64,000 nt of DNA from the NCBI GenBank assembly GCA_009929795.1, contig RZZR01000002.1, positions 1 through 64,000 on the forward strand. The letters run 5' to 3'. Both the position numbers and the translations under genes were made by a program. Within the stretch, counting starts at the first letter, position 1. Each line of letters starts with the position of its first letter. The notes beneath the pieces are model-generated. The model worked only from the letters and a program-made list of their open reading frames with translations. It was not told the DNA's origin and made no database searches. This document shows, piece by piece, positions 16,994 through 27,290 of the stretch. The stretch is from Deltaproteobacteria bacterium. GTDB lineage: Bacteria; Desulfobacterota; Desulfovibrionia; Desulfovibrionales; Desulfomicrobiaceae.

Positions 16994-18183
16994 GATGTTT
17001 TCCCCCTCTCGGCTATGGCTCCGATCAGGGAACCGCGGACGATGACCCCTTTGAGTTTTCCGTTTTCGCTCACCACCGGCAAGGGGTGGGGCAGATTGTG
17101 CATGATGGTGAACAGTTCCTGGGCCTGGGTCTCGGGCGGGACCGATGTAAAATCGGTGAGCATGTACCGGGACAGGTCCCGTTCCCCGTCCTCGATCATC
17201 CTGGCGGCATCGTCGGCCGAAAGGATGCCGGCCAGCTTGTGCTCCTCGTCGAGGACAAAGAGGCTCGAAATGCGGTGCTTGCGCATTTTGCGAAGGGCGG
17301 CCCGGGGCCCGTCGGTTTTCAGATGGGCCACGGTCTCGGATTTCTTCATGACCGATTCGGCCGTCAGAACCTTTGAAATGTCGACGTCCTCGACGAATCG
17401 CCGCACATACTCGTTGGCCGGATTGGTCAGTATCTCTTCGGCCGTGCCGATCTGGACGATGGCTCCGTCCTTCATGAGCACGATCCGGTCGCCCAGTTTC
17501 AAGGCCTCGTCCAAATCATGGCTGATGAACAGGATAGTCTTGCGCATCTCCTCCTGAAGGTTCAGGAGTTCGTCCTGCATGTCGCTGCGGATGAGAGGGT
17601 CCAGGGCGCTGAAGGCCTCGTCCATGAGCAGGATATCGGCGTCCAGGGCCAAGGCCCGGGCCAGACCGACCCGCTGCTGCATGCCGCCTGAGAGCTGGCT
17701 TGGATAGCTGTCCTCCCAGCCGGACAGACCGACCTTTTCCAGGGCCTCATGGGCTTTTTTCATCCGGGCGGCAGGATCGACCCCCTTGATCTCCAAGCCA
17801 TAGGCCGCATTCTGGGCCACGGTCCGATGAGGGAACAGGGCGAAATTCTGAAAGACCATGGCCAGCTTTTCCAGGCGAATGGCCTTCATCTCCTTCATGG
17901 GCAGACGGGTGACATCGGTGCCGTCGATATGGATGCTTCCGGCCGTGGGTTCTATGAGCCGATTGATGCAACGGACAAGGGTCGACTTGCCGCTCCCGGA
18001 GAGTCCCATGACAACCACGATCTCGCCCTCGGCAACCTCGAAACTGGCGTCGTCCACCCCCACTCCGTGCCGGGTCTTCTCCATGATCTCGTCCTTGCTC
18101 ACGCCCTGCTTGAGCATGGGAACGATCTTCTTTGGGTCCGGCCCAAAGATTTTATAGATATGCTCTACCGATATTTTGGCCAT
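16990..18183 (-). CDS. opuAA: Glycine betaine ABC transporter ATPase with CBS domains
   Basis: A 397-residue ATPase. Walker A is GLSGSGKSTL, the signature is LSGGMQQRVGLARAL, and Walker B is ILLMDEAFSALDP. The C-terminal about 120 residues carry a CBS pair (TVAHLKTDGPRAALRKMRKH ... SLFVLDEEHKLAGILSAD), which in OpuA-type transporters senses ionic strength or nucleotides and gates transport. It is the first gene of the operon. The 147 bases upstream separate it from the PAS-LuxR regulator gene in the same direction. Confidence 0.94.
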   Translation of the reverse strand: MAKISVEHIYKIFGPDPKKIVPMLKQGVSKDEIMEKTRHGVGVDDASFEVAEGEIVVVMGLSGSGKSTLVRCINRLIEPTAGSIHIDGTDVTRLPMKEMKAIRLEKLAMVFQNFALFPHRTVAQNAAYGLEIKGVDPAARMKKAHEALEKVGLSGWEDSYPSQLSGGMQQRVGLARALALDADILLMDEAFSALDPLIRSDMQDELLNLQEEMRKTILFISHDLDEALKLGDRIVLMKDGAIVQIGTAEEILTNPANEYVRRFVEDVDISKVLTAESVMKKSETVAHLKTDGPRAALRKMRKHRISSLFVLDEEHKLAGILSADDAARMIEDGERDLSRYMLTDFTSVPPETQAQELFTIMHNLPHPLPVVSENGKLKGVIVRGSLIGAIAERGKTS

Positions 18184-18295
18184 TCAACCCCCATGTTTCG
18201 GTTTTGCCAAAGGCCTTGACGTCCATGACCGACAAGAAAGCCCATTAATCTTACAGAGCTCGACAAAAATCGAAAGGGGAGTTTTCGGGGGGAAA

Positions 18296-18316
18296 TCGGG
18301 TATAAAATCTACCCGA
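18296..18316 (-). terminator. Weak hairpin after the PAS-LuxR gene
   Basis: On the minus strand TCGGGTA and TACCCGA (seven base pairs, seven-base loop) are followed by TTT. It lies just past the stop of the regulator (18331) and before the betaine operon. The short T tract makes it a weak terminator; it could instead be an operator for the operon. Confidence 0.4.
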
Positions 18317-18330
18317 CAGGGGGAAAAATC

Positions 18331-19386
18331 TCAGATCGAAGCATTCTGTCGAAGAAAGGATTGCAGAGAGGATTTTCGGCCGCGAAGGCCGAGCTTGCGC
18401 CGGATATTCTTGCGGTGGGTCTGAATGGTTTCAAAGGCGGAGTGGGTGACCTCGGCCACTTCTCTAGTCGTGGCCCCCTGAAGAATCAGCCGACAGATAT
18501 CCTGCTCCGTCGGAGTCAGTCTCAACAACGGATTTTCCTGGACCCCCGGGGAAGATTGATGCGAAGACGTATTCTTGGTCGCCATCCTCATCAAGACACG
18601 AACATATCTGTCTCCTTGCAGATCGAGGAGGCTCAGGGTCAGTATCACCGACGAGATTCTCTGGCCGGAACGGACCAGGGCCTTGATCTTTCTGGACCTC
18701 CCCGGCCGCAGGCGCTCGACCGCCCTGCGCATCGCGTCCGGGACTTCGGTCTCAAACAAATGCTCCATTGGCAGACGCAGAATTTCCGATTCGGCCTTGG
18801 CGAACAATCCTTGGGCCACGGCGTTCACGGCCACCACCCGGCCTTTCATGTCCGCCACGACAACTCCCCTGGGCCCGCAGCGGAATAGAAGTCGATAGAA
18901 GTCCTCAGAACTCCCGTCGGTCTTCACCTCGGATCCAGCCAGACTCGACCCGTACCGGGTATCCTCGCCTTTGGCCCGGAGCCGGACCATGGTTTCCTCG
19001 TATCCGTCGAGCCTGTCCCGAAGATCGCGCCAAAATCTTTCCCGTTCCAGGGCATCGGCCGGACCCGACTCCGACAATTCGACCTCCATGGCTCGGCCCA
19101 GCATCTTGATAACCGTAAGGGCCCTCCATGGAGACACTTCACCGCGGCAAAGGTTCATTAATGCCGATCTGACTGGAAAATGATCCCGATCCGAGGGCTG
19201 GCATGACTGGTACCCGGTCAGGGCATCGAGCGATGCCGAGACAAAGGGTCGAACTTCCATCGGCTCCAAGCCCATGGTCGCTGCCTGGCCGGAAACCCGC
19301 CAGATCAGATTTTCGGTGCGTCGAAACCAAAACTCCGAAAACTCCGAACCCTGGCCCCCCGGTTCTTTGTCGTCATCTTTTCGCAT
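18331..19386 (-). CDS. PAS domain LuxR-type transcription regulator
   Basis: A 351-residue regulator. Residues about 165-265 form a PAS domain (FYRLLFRCGPRGVVVADMKG ... VNAVAQGLFAKAE). The C-terminal about 60 residues are a LuxR/FixJ helix-turn-helix: LRLTPTEQDICRLILQGATT followed by TREVAEVTHSAFETIQTHRK. The N-terminal about 160 residues are of unknown type. No receiver domain is present. Position just upstream of the betaine transporter operon, in the same direction, makes that operon a possible target. A modest AGGT site precedes the ATG. Confidence 0.85.
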   Translation of the reverse strand: MRKDDDKEPGGQGSEFSEFWFRRTENLIWRVSGQAATMGLEPMEVRPFVSASLDALTGYQSCQPSDRDHFPVRSALMNLCRGEVSPWRALTVIKMLGRAMEVELSESGPADALERERFWRDLRDRLDGYEETMVRLRAKGEDTRYGSSLAGSEVKTDGSSEDFYRLLFRCGPRGVVVADMKGRVVAVNAVAQGLFAKAESEILRLPMEHLFETEVPDAMRRAVERLRPGRSRKIKALVRSGQRISSVILTLSLLDLQGDRYVRVLMRMATKNTSSHQSSPGVQENPLLRLTPTEQDICRLILQGATTREVAEVTHSAFETIQTHRKNIRRKLGLRGRKSSLQSFLRQNASI

Positions 19387-19548
19387 AGTTGAAACCTATT
19401 GGATTCTCGGTCATGTGGCAAGACGGAGTCATACCTGATTTCATTCTGCCATTTTTTTACAGAAATCACCAGGAAAGGATGACTCCAAAATGGGGACACA
19501 ATGCTCCGGATGGAAGGGAGGAAGGTGGACGGCCTGAAAAGAGCTCCC

Positions 19549-21723
19549 TCAGACCGGTTTGCCGTCGATGATGCTCCGGATCTTGGCCGAGAGCAGGGCC
19601 AGATGGTACGGCTTTCCGATGAAACCTGCCGCCCCTGCCTGGACGGCCTCGGAGTCACGGCCCGACAGGGTGTATCCGCTAGCGATGAGTACCTTGGCTT
19701 CCGGAGCCATGCGTTTGACCTCGCGAAGGCATTGCATGCCGCCCATGCCGGGCATGCCCAAATCGAGGACGACCAGATCCACGGCCGCGGCCCGCTCGGC
19801 CATGACTGCCAAGGCCTCTTCTCCGCTGGCTGCCGTCAGGATCGAATATCCGAGGGATTCCAGGGCCTCGGAGGTTAATTCCCGGATGGCCTCGTCATCG
19901 TCCACCAAAAGGATGGTCTCGGCGCCCTGAGCGCTGACGATTTCGCTCCCGCCCGAGAAAACAGCCGTCTCCCTGGCCTCGTCTTTTTCCAAAGTCGGCC
20001 AGTAAATTCTAAAGGTCGTGCCCTTGCCCTCTTCGCTGTAGCAGAAGATGTGTCCGTCATGGGTCTTGACAATGCCGTAGACCGAGGCCAGACCCAGGCC
20101 GGTCCCCTTTCCCACCTCCTTGGTAGTGAAAAAAGGGTCGAAGATATGACCAATGGTCTCCCGGCACATACCGCACCCGGTGTCCGAAACCGACAGGAGC
20201 ACATATCGTCCAGCCCGGGACTCCAGATGTCTGTCGGCGAACTCCCGGTCGGCCGTCACATTTTCGGTGTCGATGACCAGCTTCCCTCCGTCGGGCATGG
20301 CGTCGGCCGCATTGCCCGCCAGATTGAGAAGAACCTGTTCCACCTGAACAGGGTCGGCCAGGATGGGCCATACCGAAGGCTCCAGACGGCATTCCACGGT
20401 GATCATCCTGGGAATGGTCCGTTCGATCATCCGCATGACCCCCTTGACCTCCCGGTTCACATCCACTCGGGTCTTCTCGATGTCGGCCTTGCGGCTGAAA
20501 AGCATGAGCTGACGGACCAGCTGGGCCGCCCTGTCCACCGACTTCTCCACGGCCCGCAGACGGGGAGTGTCGGGATCGTCATCGGTGCGGCCCTGGAGCA
20601 GAAACTGAACATTTCCACTCATGGCCTGGAGAATGTTGTTGAAGTCATGGGCCACGCCCCCGGCAAGGATGCCTACAGACTCCATCTTCTGGGCTTGGAA
20701 CAGCTGGCCCTGAAGCCGTTCCCGATCTTCCTCGGCCCGTTTTCTTTCGGTCACGTCCCGGCAGATGCCCTCGTGAAAGGCCACCCTGCCCGAGGCATCC
20801 CGGACGTATCTGGCGTTGTCCTCAATGTCGATGATCCGACCGTCCTTGGTCTTCAGCCGGTAGGTCTCGAAATGACTGGACTCCAGAAACTCGGCATTGG
20901 GTCCGTTCAGATACCGGTTCCGCTCCTCCGGCTCGACATAGAGATCCCTAGCGATGTCCACCCGTAGAAGCTCATCCCGGCTGCTGTACCCGAGCATCCG
21001 GACAAAGGCCGGGTTGACGTCCACGAACCGGCCATCCACCGTAGACCGATAATAGCCATTAGGCATGTTCTCGAAAAGATCCTTTAGTCGGGCCTCGCTC
21101 TCGCGCAAGGCCTCCTCAGCCGCCTTGCGCTCGGTGATATCCGTGTCGCTGCCCCGGTATCCGACCACCTCGCCGTCGATGTCTCTCCGAGGAATGGCAT
21201 TGGTCGAGACCCAGACCCTCCGGCCTTCCGAGGACTGGACGATTCTAACCAATCCCGTGAACGGCTCGCCGGCCCGAATCCTCTCACGCAGGGCCAGGGC
21301 GGAAGGCTCATCTTCGGAAGCTGGCTCGAAATCGACGATATTCCTCAAGCCGACAAGATCCTCGGGTCGATACCCCAGAACTTGTCCCACCACAGGGCTG
21401 ACATAGACGAAGGTTCCCCAGGAATCGATTTCCCAGACAACGGTCCTGCTCTGTTCAGCCAACTGATCGAGCCGCATCTTGTTCTCGGCCAACTCTGCGC
21501 TGATCCGCCGCTGCTTTTCCAAAAGCCGTGCCATGCGGTGCCGGGCTTTTTCCAGGTCGGAGGTCCGCTCCTCCACATGCTTCTCTAGAAGAATGTTCCG
21601 CTCAAACAAGTCGAAGGCATCCCCACTACCGTCCACGGACTGCTCGACCCGTTCCATAAGCACCCGGTTAATCTTGCGCAGAGCCTTGATTTCCCGTTCC
21701 AGTTCGGCAATCCGCTCAATCAT
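19549..21723 (-). CDS. PAS hybrid histidine kinase with C-terminal receiver
   Basis: A 724-residue soluble hybrid kinase. An N-terminal coiled coil (about 1-80) leads to two PAS domains with PAC motifs (about 85-205 and 210-330). The HisKA domain carries His359 in [13 protein letters not shown], the NtrB/hybrid-type H box. The HATPase_c domain follows ([35 protein letters not shown]). The C-terminal receiver has the acidic pair in [11 protein letters not shown], phosphoacceptor Asp654 in [12 protein letters not shown] and the usual late Lys (GKPYH). It starts eight bases inside the end of the FIST gene, so it is translationally coupled to it and likely reads its signal. Confidence 0.92.
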   Translation of the reverse strand: MIERIAELEREIKALRKINRVLMERVEQSVDGSGDAFDLFERNILLEKHVEERTSDLEKARHRMARLLEKQRRISAELAENKMRLDQLAEQSRTVVWEIDSWGTFVYVSPVVGQVLGYRPEDLVGLRNIVDFEPASEDEPSALALRERIRAGEPFTGLVRIVQSSEGRRVWVSTNAIPRRDIDGEVVGYRGSDTDITERKAAEEALRESEARLKDLFENMPNGYYRSTVDGRFVDVNPAFVRMLGYSSRDELLRVDIARDLYVEPEERNRYLNGPNAEFLESSHFETYRLKTKDGRIIDIEDNARYVRDASGRVAFHEGICRDVTERKRAEEDRERLQGQLFQAQKMESVGILAGGVAHDFNNILQAMSGNVQFLLQGRTDDDPDTPRLRAVEKSVDRAAQLVRQLMLFSRKADIEKTRVDVNREVKGVMRMIERTIPRMITVECRLEPSVWPILADPVQVEQVLLNLAGNAADAMPDGGKLVIDTENVTADREFADRHLESRAGRYVLLSVSDTGCGMCRETIGHIFDPFFTTKEVGKGTGLGLASVYGIVKTHDGHIFCYSEEGKGTTFRIYWPTLEKDEARETAVFSGGSEIVSAQGAETILLVDDDEAIRELTSEALESLGYSILTAASGEEALAVMAERAAAVDLVVLDLGMPGMGGMQCLREVKRMAPEAKVLIASGYTLSGRDSEAVQAGAAGFIGKPYHLALLSAKIRSIIDGKPV

Positions 21724-22852
21724 CTGTTCCTCCCAGCATGACGCCGGTCAGAGTCTGGTTGACGTGAACGGCCCTGAACTGCTCCCCATAGGTGCTGAAA
21801 CCGACAAACGGGTACTCGGCCAGGACCATCCGGGCCTGTTCGAACCGACCAGTCTGCTCCAGTTCGAGTCGTCGCAGGACACAGTCGCAGCCGAGGACAA
21901 GCTGCGGATCGGGCACCTCCCGGGCCGTTTCGGCCAGGCTCCGGCTCAAATTGTCCACCAAATTCAATCCCTTGGCCAGGGTCAGGACCAGACCGTTGTC
22001 GATGGCGCAATAGAATGTCAGACTGCCGTTGTCGTTGGCCTTCAGGATGGACCGGACATAGTATTGCCCCCCGATTTGCAACACGACAGGATTGGCCGCG
22101 AAAATGGAGGGGCACAGCCCCTCGACCGGCACGCCAACGATGCGGGCGTACTCCTGGGCCGCCGGCAGGCCGTTAATCTCGAAGACCGTCCTACTGGACG
22201 GGTCGGACTCGGTGATGACAAATTTGACGTCCGTGGGCACGAGGTGTTGGATACGGAAGGTCCTGAAGGGCAGGCTGGTCCTGAAGAGGACGATGCTCGC
22301 AGCCTTGTCGTGAAAACGCCCCTGATGGTAGAGCAGAGTCCGCTGAAAATAGAGACCGTCCCCGGCCGAGCCTCCGATCAGGGGTATGCCCCGGAGATGG
22401 CGATGTACGGTGGAGGCCAGCCGCTCCTCAAGCAGAGACAGTCCGTCCACGAGCATCAAGGCAAACATCCGATCGCTGTCGGCCAGGGTCGACGACGACA
22501 GGATGGCAGGATCGGTTTCCCTGACGAAATCGGCCAGACTGGGAATGAACACCGGGGTCATGGAAATATGGGGCGAAAGGAACCCGACCCCGACCAGGCT
22601 GTCCTTCAGATATCCGAGAGGGGAAAAAATCTCTCCGGCCGAGGTGCAGCCCATGACCGGACAGGCAAAGGCGTCTTCCATGGCCTGAGCCAGACGGTCG
22701 AGATCGTAGGAGGGACTGCAGAAGAAAACCACACCGGCCAAATCCGGCCCGTTCAGGCCCTGAGCCAGTTCGGCCACGGCCTGTTCAGCGTCGGTCCTGG
22801 TGCTGCAGGCCCGACGGACCACGGCCGGGCAAGCATGCCTCTCCTCATTCAT
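21716..22852 (-). CDS. FIST domain sensory protein
   Basis: About 378 residues from the ATG at 22852, which has GGGAGAG upstream; an ATG eight codons earlier is less well placed. FIST_N is recognisable in VVFFCSPSYDLDRLAQAMED and ACPVMGCTSAGEIF, and in GIPLIGGSAGDGLYFQRTLL. FIST_C follows, with VFEINGLPAAQEYARIVGV and the terminal MVLAEYPFVGFSTYGEQFRA. FIST domains are predicted small-ligand (perhaps amino-acid) sensors that feed two-component proteins. The overlap with a hybrid kinase supports that role here. Confidence 0.9.
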   Translation of the reverse strand: MNEERHACPAVVRRACSTRTDAEQAVAELAQGLNGPDLAGVVFFCSPSYDLDRLAQAMEDAFACPVMGCTSAGEIFSPLGYLKDSLVGVGFLSPHISMTPVFIPSLADFVRETDPAILSSSTLADSDRMFALMLVDGLSLLEERLASTVHRHLRGIPLIGGSAGDGLYFQRTLLYHQGRFHDKAASIVLFRTSLPFRTFRIQHLVPTDVKFVITESDPSSRTVFEINGLPAAQEYARIVGVPVEGLCPSIFAANPVVLQIGGQYYVRSILKANDNGSLTFYCAIDNGLVLTLAKGLNLVDNLSRSLAETAREVPDPQLVLGCDCVLRRLELEQTGRFEQARMVLAEYPFVGFSTYGEQFRAVHVNQTLTGVMLGGTDD

Positions 22853-23093
22853 GGTTTCTCTCCCATTGACTCCCATCCCTCATTCTCATCGACATCATCT
22901 CTGAATCTCGGCCAGGACACGAGGACGGCCGTTGCGTCGCTGGGCCAGGAATTTCAATTTGACGTTCTCCTGCCGGACTGTCAATGTACATGAACAACCG
23001 AAATGGACCGGCAATGATCACTTTTTGCTGATTTCCCGAGTCTGTCCGGGCCATCGGCCTGTCGTCGAATTTCAATTCATGGAGGACCTCGCC
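22853..23093. other. Divergent promoter region between the FIST and AOR genes
   Basis: A 241-base gene-free stretch lies between the leftward FIST-kinase pair and the rightward oxidoreductase. It must carry promoters on both strands. I see the oxidoreductase ribosome site (GGAGG, 23081-23085) but no convincing promoter boxes or palindromic operator. Confidence 0.5.
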
Positions 23094-25052
23094 ATGTCCG
23101 ACTCCACTTCCGCCTTTGGCTGGTGCGGGCGCCGCCTAAACGTCGATCTCGACACGGGCAGACTGACCGTCGAACCCCTCCCTGTCGACCTCTTGCGGGC
23201 CTTTCTGGGCGGCCGGGGCCTCAACTCCCTGGTCCTATTCGAACGCGTTCGGCCCGGAATCGATCCCCTAAGTCCCGACAACGTGGTCTGTTTCGGGGCC
23301 GGTCCCCTGTCGGGTACCAGTTTGCCCATGACCAGCCGAATGGAGGTCAGCACCCTGTCTCCGTATTCGGGAATATTGGGCGACGGCAATGCCGGCGAAA
23401 AGATGGCCCATGCCATGAAAACCGCCGGATTCGATCAGTTCGTCATCCAGGGGGCCTCGGCCGAGCCGGTCTATCTTTTGGTCCGCGACGGCCAAGCCTC
23501 CATCGAACCGGCAAGTGACATCTGGGGTCTGTCCACCTGGGAGGCCACGGACATCCTCAAGGAACGCCACGGCCGGGCCGTGTCCGTGGCCGCCATCGGC
23601 CAGGCTGGTGAGAACCTGGTCCGCATGGCCTCGACCATTGTCGACAAGTACGCCTCGGCCGCCCGGGGCAGCGGGGCCGTTCTGGGTTCCAAAAGACTCA
23701 AGGCCGTAGTCGTGGACGGCACCCGCCGGGTGGATTTGGCCGAGCCCGAGGTTTTTGCCGCCCTGGCCGAGGAGGATCGTCGCTTTTTCCGGGAAGACCC
23801 GACCCAGCGCGAGGTGGCCGCCAAATACGGATCCCACCACGGGGTGACCCATTGGTATCCCGGCTGGCGAAACCACGAAAAAATCCTGAAAGCCGAGGAG
23901 ATTCCGGCCGCCCTGCATCCCGAGGGCTGGAAAAAGTACGAGGTCAAGCGCACCGGGTGCTTCAACTGCCCGGTCCGCTGCAAGAATCTCTACGAGATCC
24001 CTTCCGGCCGCCGGGCCGGGGAGCGCGGCGCGGCCCTTGAATACGAGTGCATCTATTGCCTTGGCACCAATTGCGGTGTCCTGGATCCCGTCGTCATCCT
24101 GGAAATGGAGAACCTGTGCGACGCCTACGGTCTGGACGTCCTGGCCCTGGGCAACACGGTGGCCCTGGCCAAGGACCTCTTTGCCCGCGATCTCATCGGC
24201 CTTGAGGACACCGGTGGGCTGGATCTGTCCTGGGATGCGGCCGACGACCAGGTCGAACTCATCCACCAGACCGCCCTCCGTCATGGATTCGGCAACCTGG
24301 TGGCCGAGGGCATGTACGGCCTGGCCAAAATCGTCGGCGGCCGGGCCATGGACTATTGCTACCATGTCAAGGGTTTGAGCCGAGGCCCCTTCCCGGCTGG
24401 GATCTTCGCCCTGGCCCACGCCACCTCCACCCGAGGGGCCGACCACCTTCGGGGCCGAAGCTGGGCCTTTGGCGAGAACGACCCCCAGGTCTTTCCGGCC
24501 CTTGTCCAATCGGGCAAACTCCCGGCCGATATGGAGACCAACCCGGTTTCGGCCGTGGTCGTGGCCGAGCGAGTCTGCACCCTGGCCGATGCCATCGGCC
24601 GCTGCAAGGGAGCCGTCAACGCCTGGTCGTGCGCCTTGCCCCTGGTCTGGAAACACCCCCTCTACGATGGCCTTTGTCGCTTGCTGACCGCGGCCACGGG
24701 CCAAGATTTCACGCCCGCAGAATTGGAGACAGCCGCTGACCGCATCTACATGCTGGAACGGGCCTTCAATTGTCGTCAGGGGGCCGGCAGGATCGACGAC
24801 CGCCTGACCATGCGGCCCGAGGACATGACCGATGGCCGGTGGGAGGTGGAGAACGCCAAGCACCAGGCCATGCTGAACGAGTATTACGCCGTTCACGCTA
24901 TTGACCCCGAAACAGCCCGGCCCACGGCCGAACGTCTCCGGGAACTGGGCCTCGACTTCGCCGTTCCGGACATGGAAACGGTCCGCCCGCCCTGGGACGG
25001 TCCGCCCCTGTGGAAGGCCGAGGATTACCCGCGAGGGGGCCAACGCGTTTAA
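23094..25052 (+). CDS. Aldehyde:ferredoxin oxidoreductase family tungstoenzyme
   Basis: A 652-residue enzyme, slightly longer than the about 605 of classic AOR. The start at 23094 has GGAGG eight bases upstream. The N-terminal domain shows GRRLNVDLDTGRLTVEPLP, LLRAFLGGRGLN and FGAGPLSGTSLPMTSRMEVS, all family hallmarks for tungstopterin binding. The [4Fe-4S] ligands are Cys289, Cys292 and Cys296 (GCFNCPVRCKN), with Cys504 in DAIGRCKGAV as the likely fourth. It should oxidise an aldehyde to a carboxylate with ferredoxin as acceptor in the cytoplasm; the aldehyde is not predictable. It stands alone, with no pterin-synthesis or ferredoxin gene beside it. Confidence 0.92.
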   Translation: MSDSTSAFGWCGRRLNVDLDTGRLTVEPLPVDLLRAFLGGRGLNSLVLFERVRPGIDPLSPDNVVCFGAGPLSGTSLPMTSRMEVSTLSPYSGILGDGNAGEKMAHAMKTAGFDQFVIQGASAEPVYLLVRDGQASIEPASDIWGLSTWEATDILKERHGRAVSVAAIGQAGENLVRMASTIVDKYASAARGSGAVLGSKRLKAVVVDGTRRVDLAEPEVFAALAEEDRRFFREDPTQREVAAKYGSHHGVTHWYPGWRNHEKILKAEEIPAALHPEGWKKYEVKRTGCFNCPVRCKNLYEIPSGRRAGERGAALEYECIYCLGTNCGVLDPVVILEMENLCDAYGLDVLALGNTVALAKDLFARDLIGLEDTGGLDLSWDAADDQVELIHQTALRHGFGNLVAEGMYGLAKIVGGRAMDYCYHVKGLSRGPFPAGIFALAHATSTRGADHLRGRSWAFGENDPQVFPALVQSGKLPADMETNPVSAVVVAERVCTLADAIGRCKGAVNAWSCALPLVWKHPLYDGLCRLLTAATGQDFTPAELETAADRIYMLERAFNCRQGAGRIDDRLTMRPEDMTDGRWEVENAKHQAMLNEYYAVHAIDPETARPTAERLRELGLDFAVPDMETVRPPWDGPPLWKAEDYPRGGQRV

Positions 25053-25334
25053 GGCCTGAACTGAACGTGCATCTTTCTGGGTCCACTCCCAAAAAATAAA
25101 CCAGTCCGACGCAATAGAATTCTTCCTGTCTCATTCCATGGCTGCACGTTCACAATTTCGGCCGCACGGACCGGTTCTCCCGCATGATCGAAACACTATC
25201 GTCTGTCGGACTATGATCTCTAGCTGAAAAAATGGTCATGAAGGTTGTTGAAACCGGGATCTGATCATATTTTCTTCGCTGATTTTCCGGACCGGGCTTT
25301 GACAACGGCCTATTCCCCCAGTAATCCTCGACCC

Positions 25335-25988
25335 ATGAACGACAACCGGCAACGATACACCACCGGCGAGGAAATCGCCAACAGCGTCACCCACGGGGCC
25401 GGGATTCTCCTCTCCGTCACCGGACTCTGCATTTTGACCGCCCTGGCCGCCATGCGTGGAAACGCCTGGCACGTCGTCGCCTGCAGCATCTTCGGGGCCA
25501 CTCTGGTCCTCATGTACACGGCCTCCACCCTCTACCACGGCATCCCCCTGCCCCGGGCCAAAAATGTATTCAGGGTCCTGGACCACGCGGCCATTTTCCT
25601 GCTCATCGCCGGGACCTACACCCCCTTCACCCTCATCAGTCTCCGAGGACCCTGGGGCTGGACCCTTTTCGGCATCATCTGGGGCCTGGCCCTTTTCGGC
25701 ATCATTTTCCAGACCAGTCTGCTTCGCCGCTGGACCGCCCTGTCCGTGGGCATCTACGTGGCCATGGGCTGGGCTGCCGTGACGGCCATCAAGCCCCTGA
25801 TTGAGGCCCTCCCCCCTTCAGGACTGGTTTTTCTCGTGGCCGGAGGCCTCTGCTACACACTTGGCGTTGTTTTTTACGTCTGGAGACGCCTCCCCTACGG
25901 ACACGCCATCTGGCACGGGTTCGTCCTGGCCGGAAGCGTCTTCCACTTCTTCGCCGTTCTCGTCTCGGTCATCCCCGAGACCGTGTAG
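25335..25988 (+). CDS. Hemolysin III family (PAQR-like) membrane protein
   Basis: A 217-residue protein from the ATG at 25335, which matches the family's usual length; the frame stays open upstream to 25245 but adds unrelated residues. Seven hydrophobic segments are visible. The conserved family sites are present: EEIANSVTHGAG near the start, ASTLYHG, DHAAIFLLIAGTYTPF and the late IWHGFVLAGSVFHFFAV, whose His and Asp residues resemble the zinc site of PAQR hydrolases. The physiological role in bacteria is unclear. The 282 bases upstream show no clear regulatory element. Confidence 0.9.
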   Translation: MNDNRQRYTTGEEIANSVTHGAGILLSVTGLCILTALAAMRGNAWHVVACSIFGATLVLMYTASTLYHGIPLPRAKNVFRVLDHAAIFLLIAGTYTPFTLISLRGPWGWTLFGIIWGLALFGIIFQTSLLRRWTALSVGIYVAMGWAAVTAIKPLIEALPPSGLVFLVAGGLCYTLGVVFYVWRRLPYGHAIWHGFVLAGSVFHFFAVLVSVIPETV

Positions 25989-26084
25989 CCCCCCTCAAAT
26001 CCAGTCAGATTTTGGCCAGGGCCCTGTCCCCATCAAGAAATGTCTCGGTGTGGATAATCTGATGCCGTCCCCCTGCTTTGTCGC

Positions 26085-27290
26085 TCAAAATACTCCCCCG
26101 GCCGGATCGACCCGACCCAGTTGTCGGTTCACCGCCGCGCGGACCTCGGGCAGGCCGATGCCGATCTGATCGGCGATCACCCGTAAATCCTCGAATTCAG
26201 GCTTGGACCGCAGGACTTGGCCCCCTTCCCCGTATCCTATCTTGATTCGGACTCGAAACGCCCGGCCTTCGACGATGACCTCCGCTTCGAATGTTTCCCG
26301 CTCGGCAATGATCCGGTCCTCCATCCGAACCCGGACCCCGAGGCTGCCCGTCACCCGCATGACCAGCCGGACCATCTCCCCGGCCATGCCTTCCGGGGCC
26401 ATGACCGTCAGTTCCATGACCGGACGGGACTTCTTGCCCGATCCGGTCAAAACGTAGGCGTCCAGGGCTCCGGCTTCCAGGAGGGCTTCCACGGCCCCGC
26501 CCATGTCCTCGCCCGTCAGGTCGTCAATCATTGTCGTCAGCACGGCCACCCGGTCATTGGCCGGCATGGCCTGGTCCGAGTCCAGCCCGAAGGCCCTGAC
26601 CATACTCGGCCGCTCGTCCGAGGCCCGGGACCCGGCCCCGCATCCGGCCATGACCATGATGCCCGAAGGCATAGGGCCGAAGGCCGAGGCCGCGTTCCGG
26701 ATCAGGGCCAATCCCGTGGGCGTGGCCAGCTCCATCTCCCAGGGACCGGACATGGTCGGCAGGCCCTTGGCCAGTTCGACGCAGGCCGGAGCCGGAACCG
26801 GCAGCCGGCCATGGACCGTGTCCACGAACCCCGAACCAAGGGCCACGGCCGAAGCCGTCACCCGGCAAGGCCCGAACCGCTCCAAAAGCCAGAAAAAGCC
26901 ATACACGTCCACGATGGTGTCCACGGCCCCGATTTCATGGAAGTGGACCTCGTCGAGGTCCAGGCCATGGACCTTGGCCTCGGCCCTGGCCAGGTCGGTC
27001 AATACCGCTTCGGCCCGTTCCCGGATCCTGGAGGAAAAACTGCTCTGGCGTCCCAAGGCCAGGAGATCGCTCAGATGCCGCAACGGCTGGGCCTTGGGTG
27101 CCGAAATCTCCAGCCGTCGGCAGACGATTCCGGCCACCCGCTTGGCGGACGTGTGGATTTCAACCCCGGACAGATCGAGCCGGGCCAGAAACTCCGACCA
27201 ATCCGGCTGCGGATCCAAAGCGTCGTGCATGGCCGCCAGAAGCATGTCTCCGGCCACGCCCGAAGTGCATTCGAAATGAAGAGTTCTCAT
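26085..27290 (-). CDS. larC: Nickel insertion protein LarC
   Basis: A 401-residue LarC, from the ATG at 27290 (the frame stays open further upstream only through larB). MRTLHFECTSGVAGDMLLAA is the standard N-terminus, and the EVHFHEIGAVDTIVDVYGF segment carries the His/Asp/Glu-rich conserved core. LarC is the CTP-dependent cyclometallase that inserts nickel into the pyridinium bisthiocarboxylate mononucleotide to finish the nickel-pincer cofactor. Unlike the L. plantarum gene, it is one uninterrupted frame with no programmed frameshift. It overlaps larB by four bases. Confidence 0.93.
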   Translation of the reverse strand: MRTLHFECTSGVAGDMLLAAMHDALDPQPDWSEFLARLDLSGVEIHTSAKRVAGIVCRRLEISAPKAQPLRHLSDLLALGRQSSFSSRIRERAEAVLTDLARAEAKVHGLDLDEVHFHEIGAVDTIVDVYGFFWLLERFGPCRVTASAVALGSGFVDTVHGRLPVPAPACVELAKGLPTMSGPWEMELATPTGLALIRNAASAFGPMPSGIMVMAGCGAGSRASDERPSMVRAFGLDSDQAMPANDRVAVLTTMIDDLTGEDMGGAVEALLEAGALDAYVLTGSGKKSRPVMELTVMAPEGMAGEMVRLVMRVTGSLGVRVRMEDRIIAERETFEAEVIVEGRAFRVRIKIGYGEGGQVLRSKPEFEDLRVIADQIGIGLPEVRAAVNRQLGRVDPAGGVF

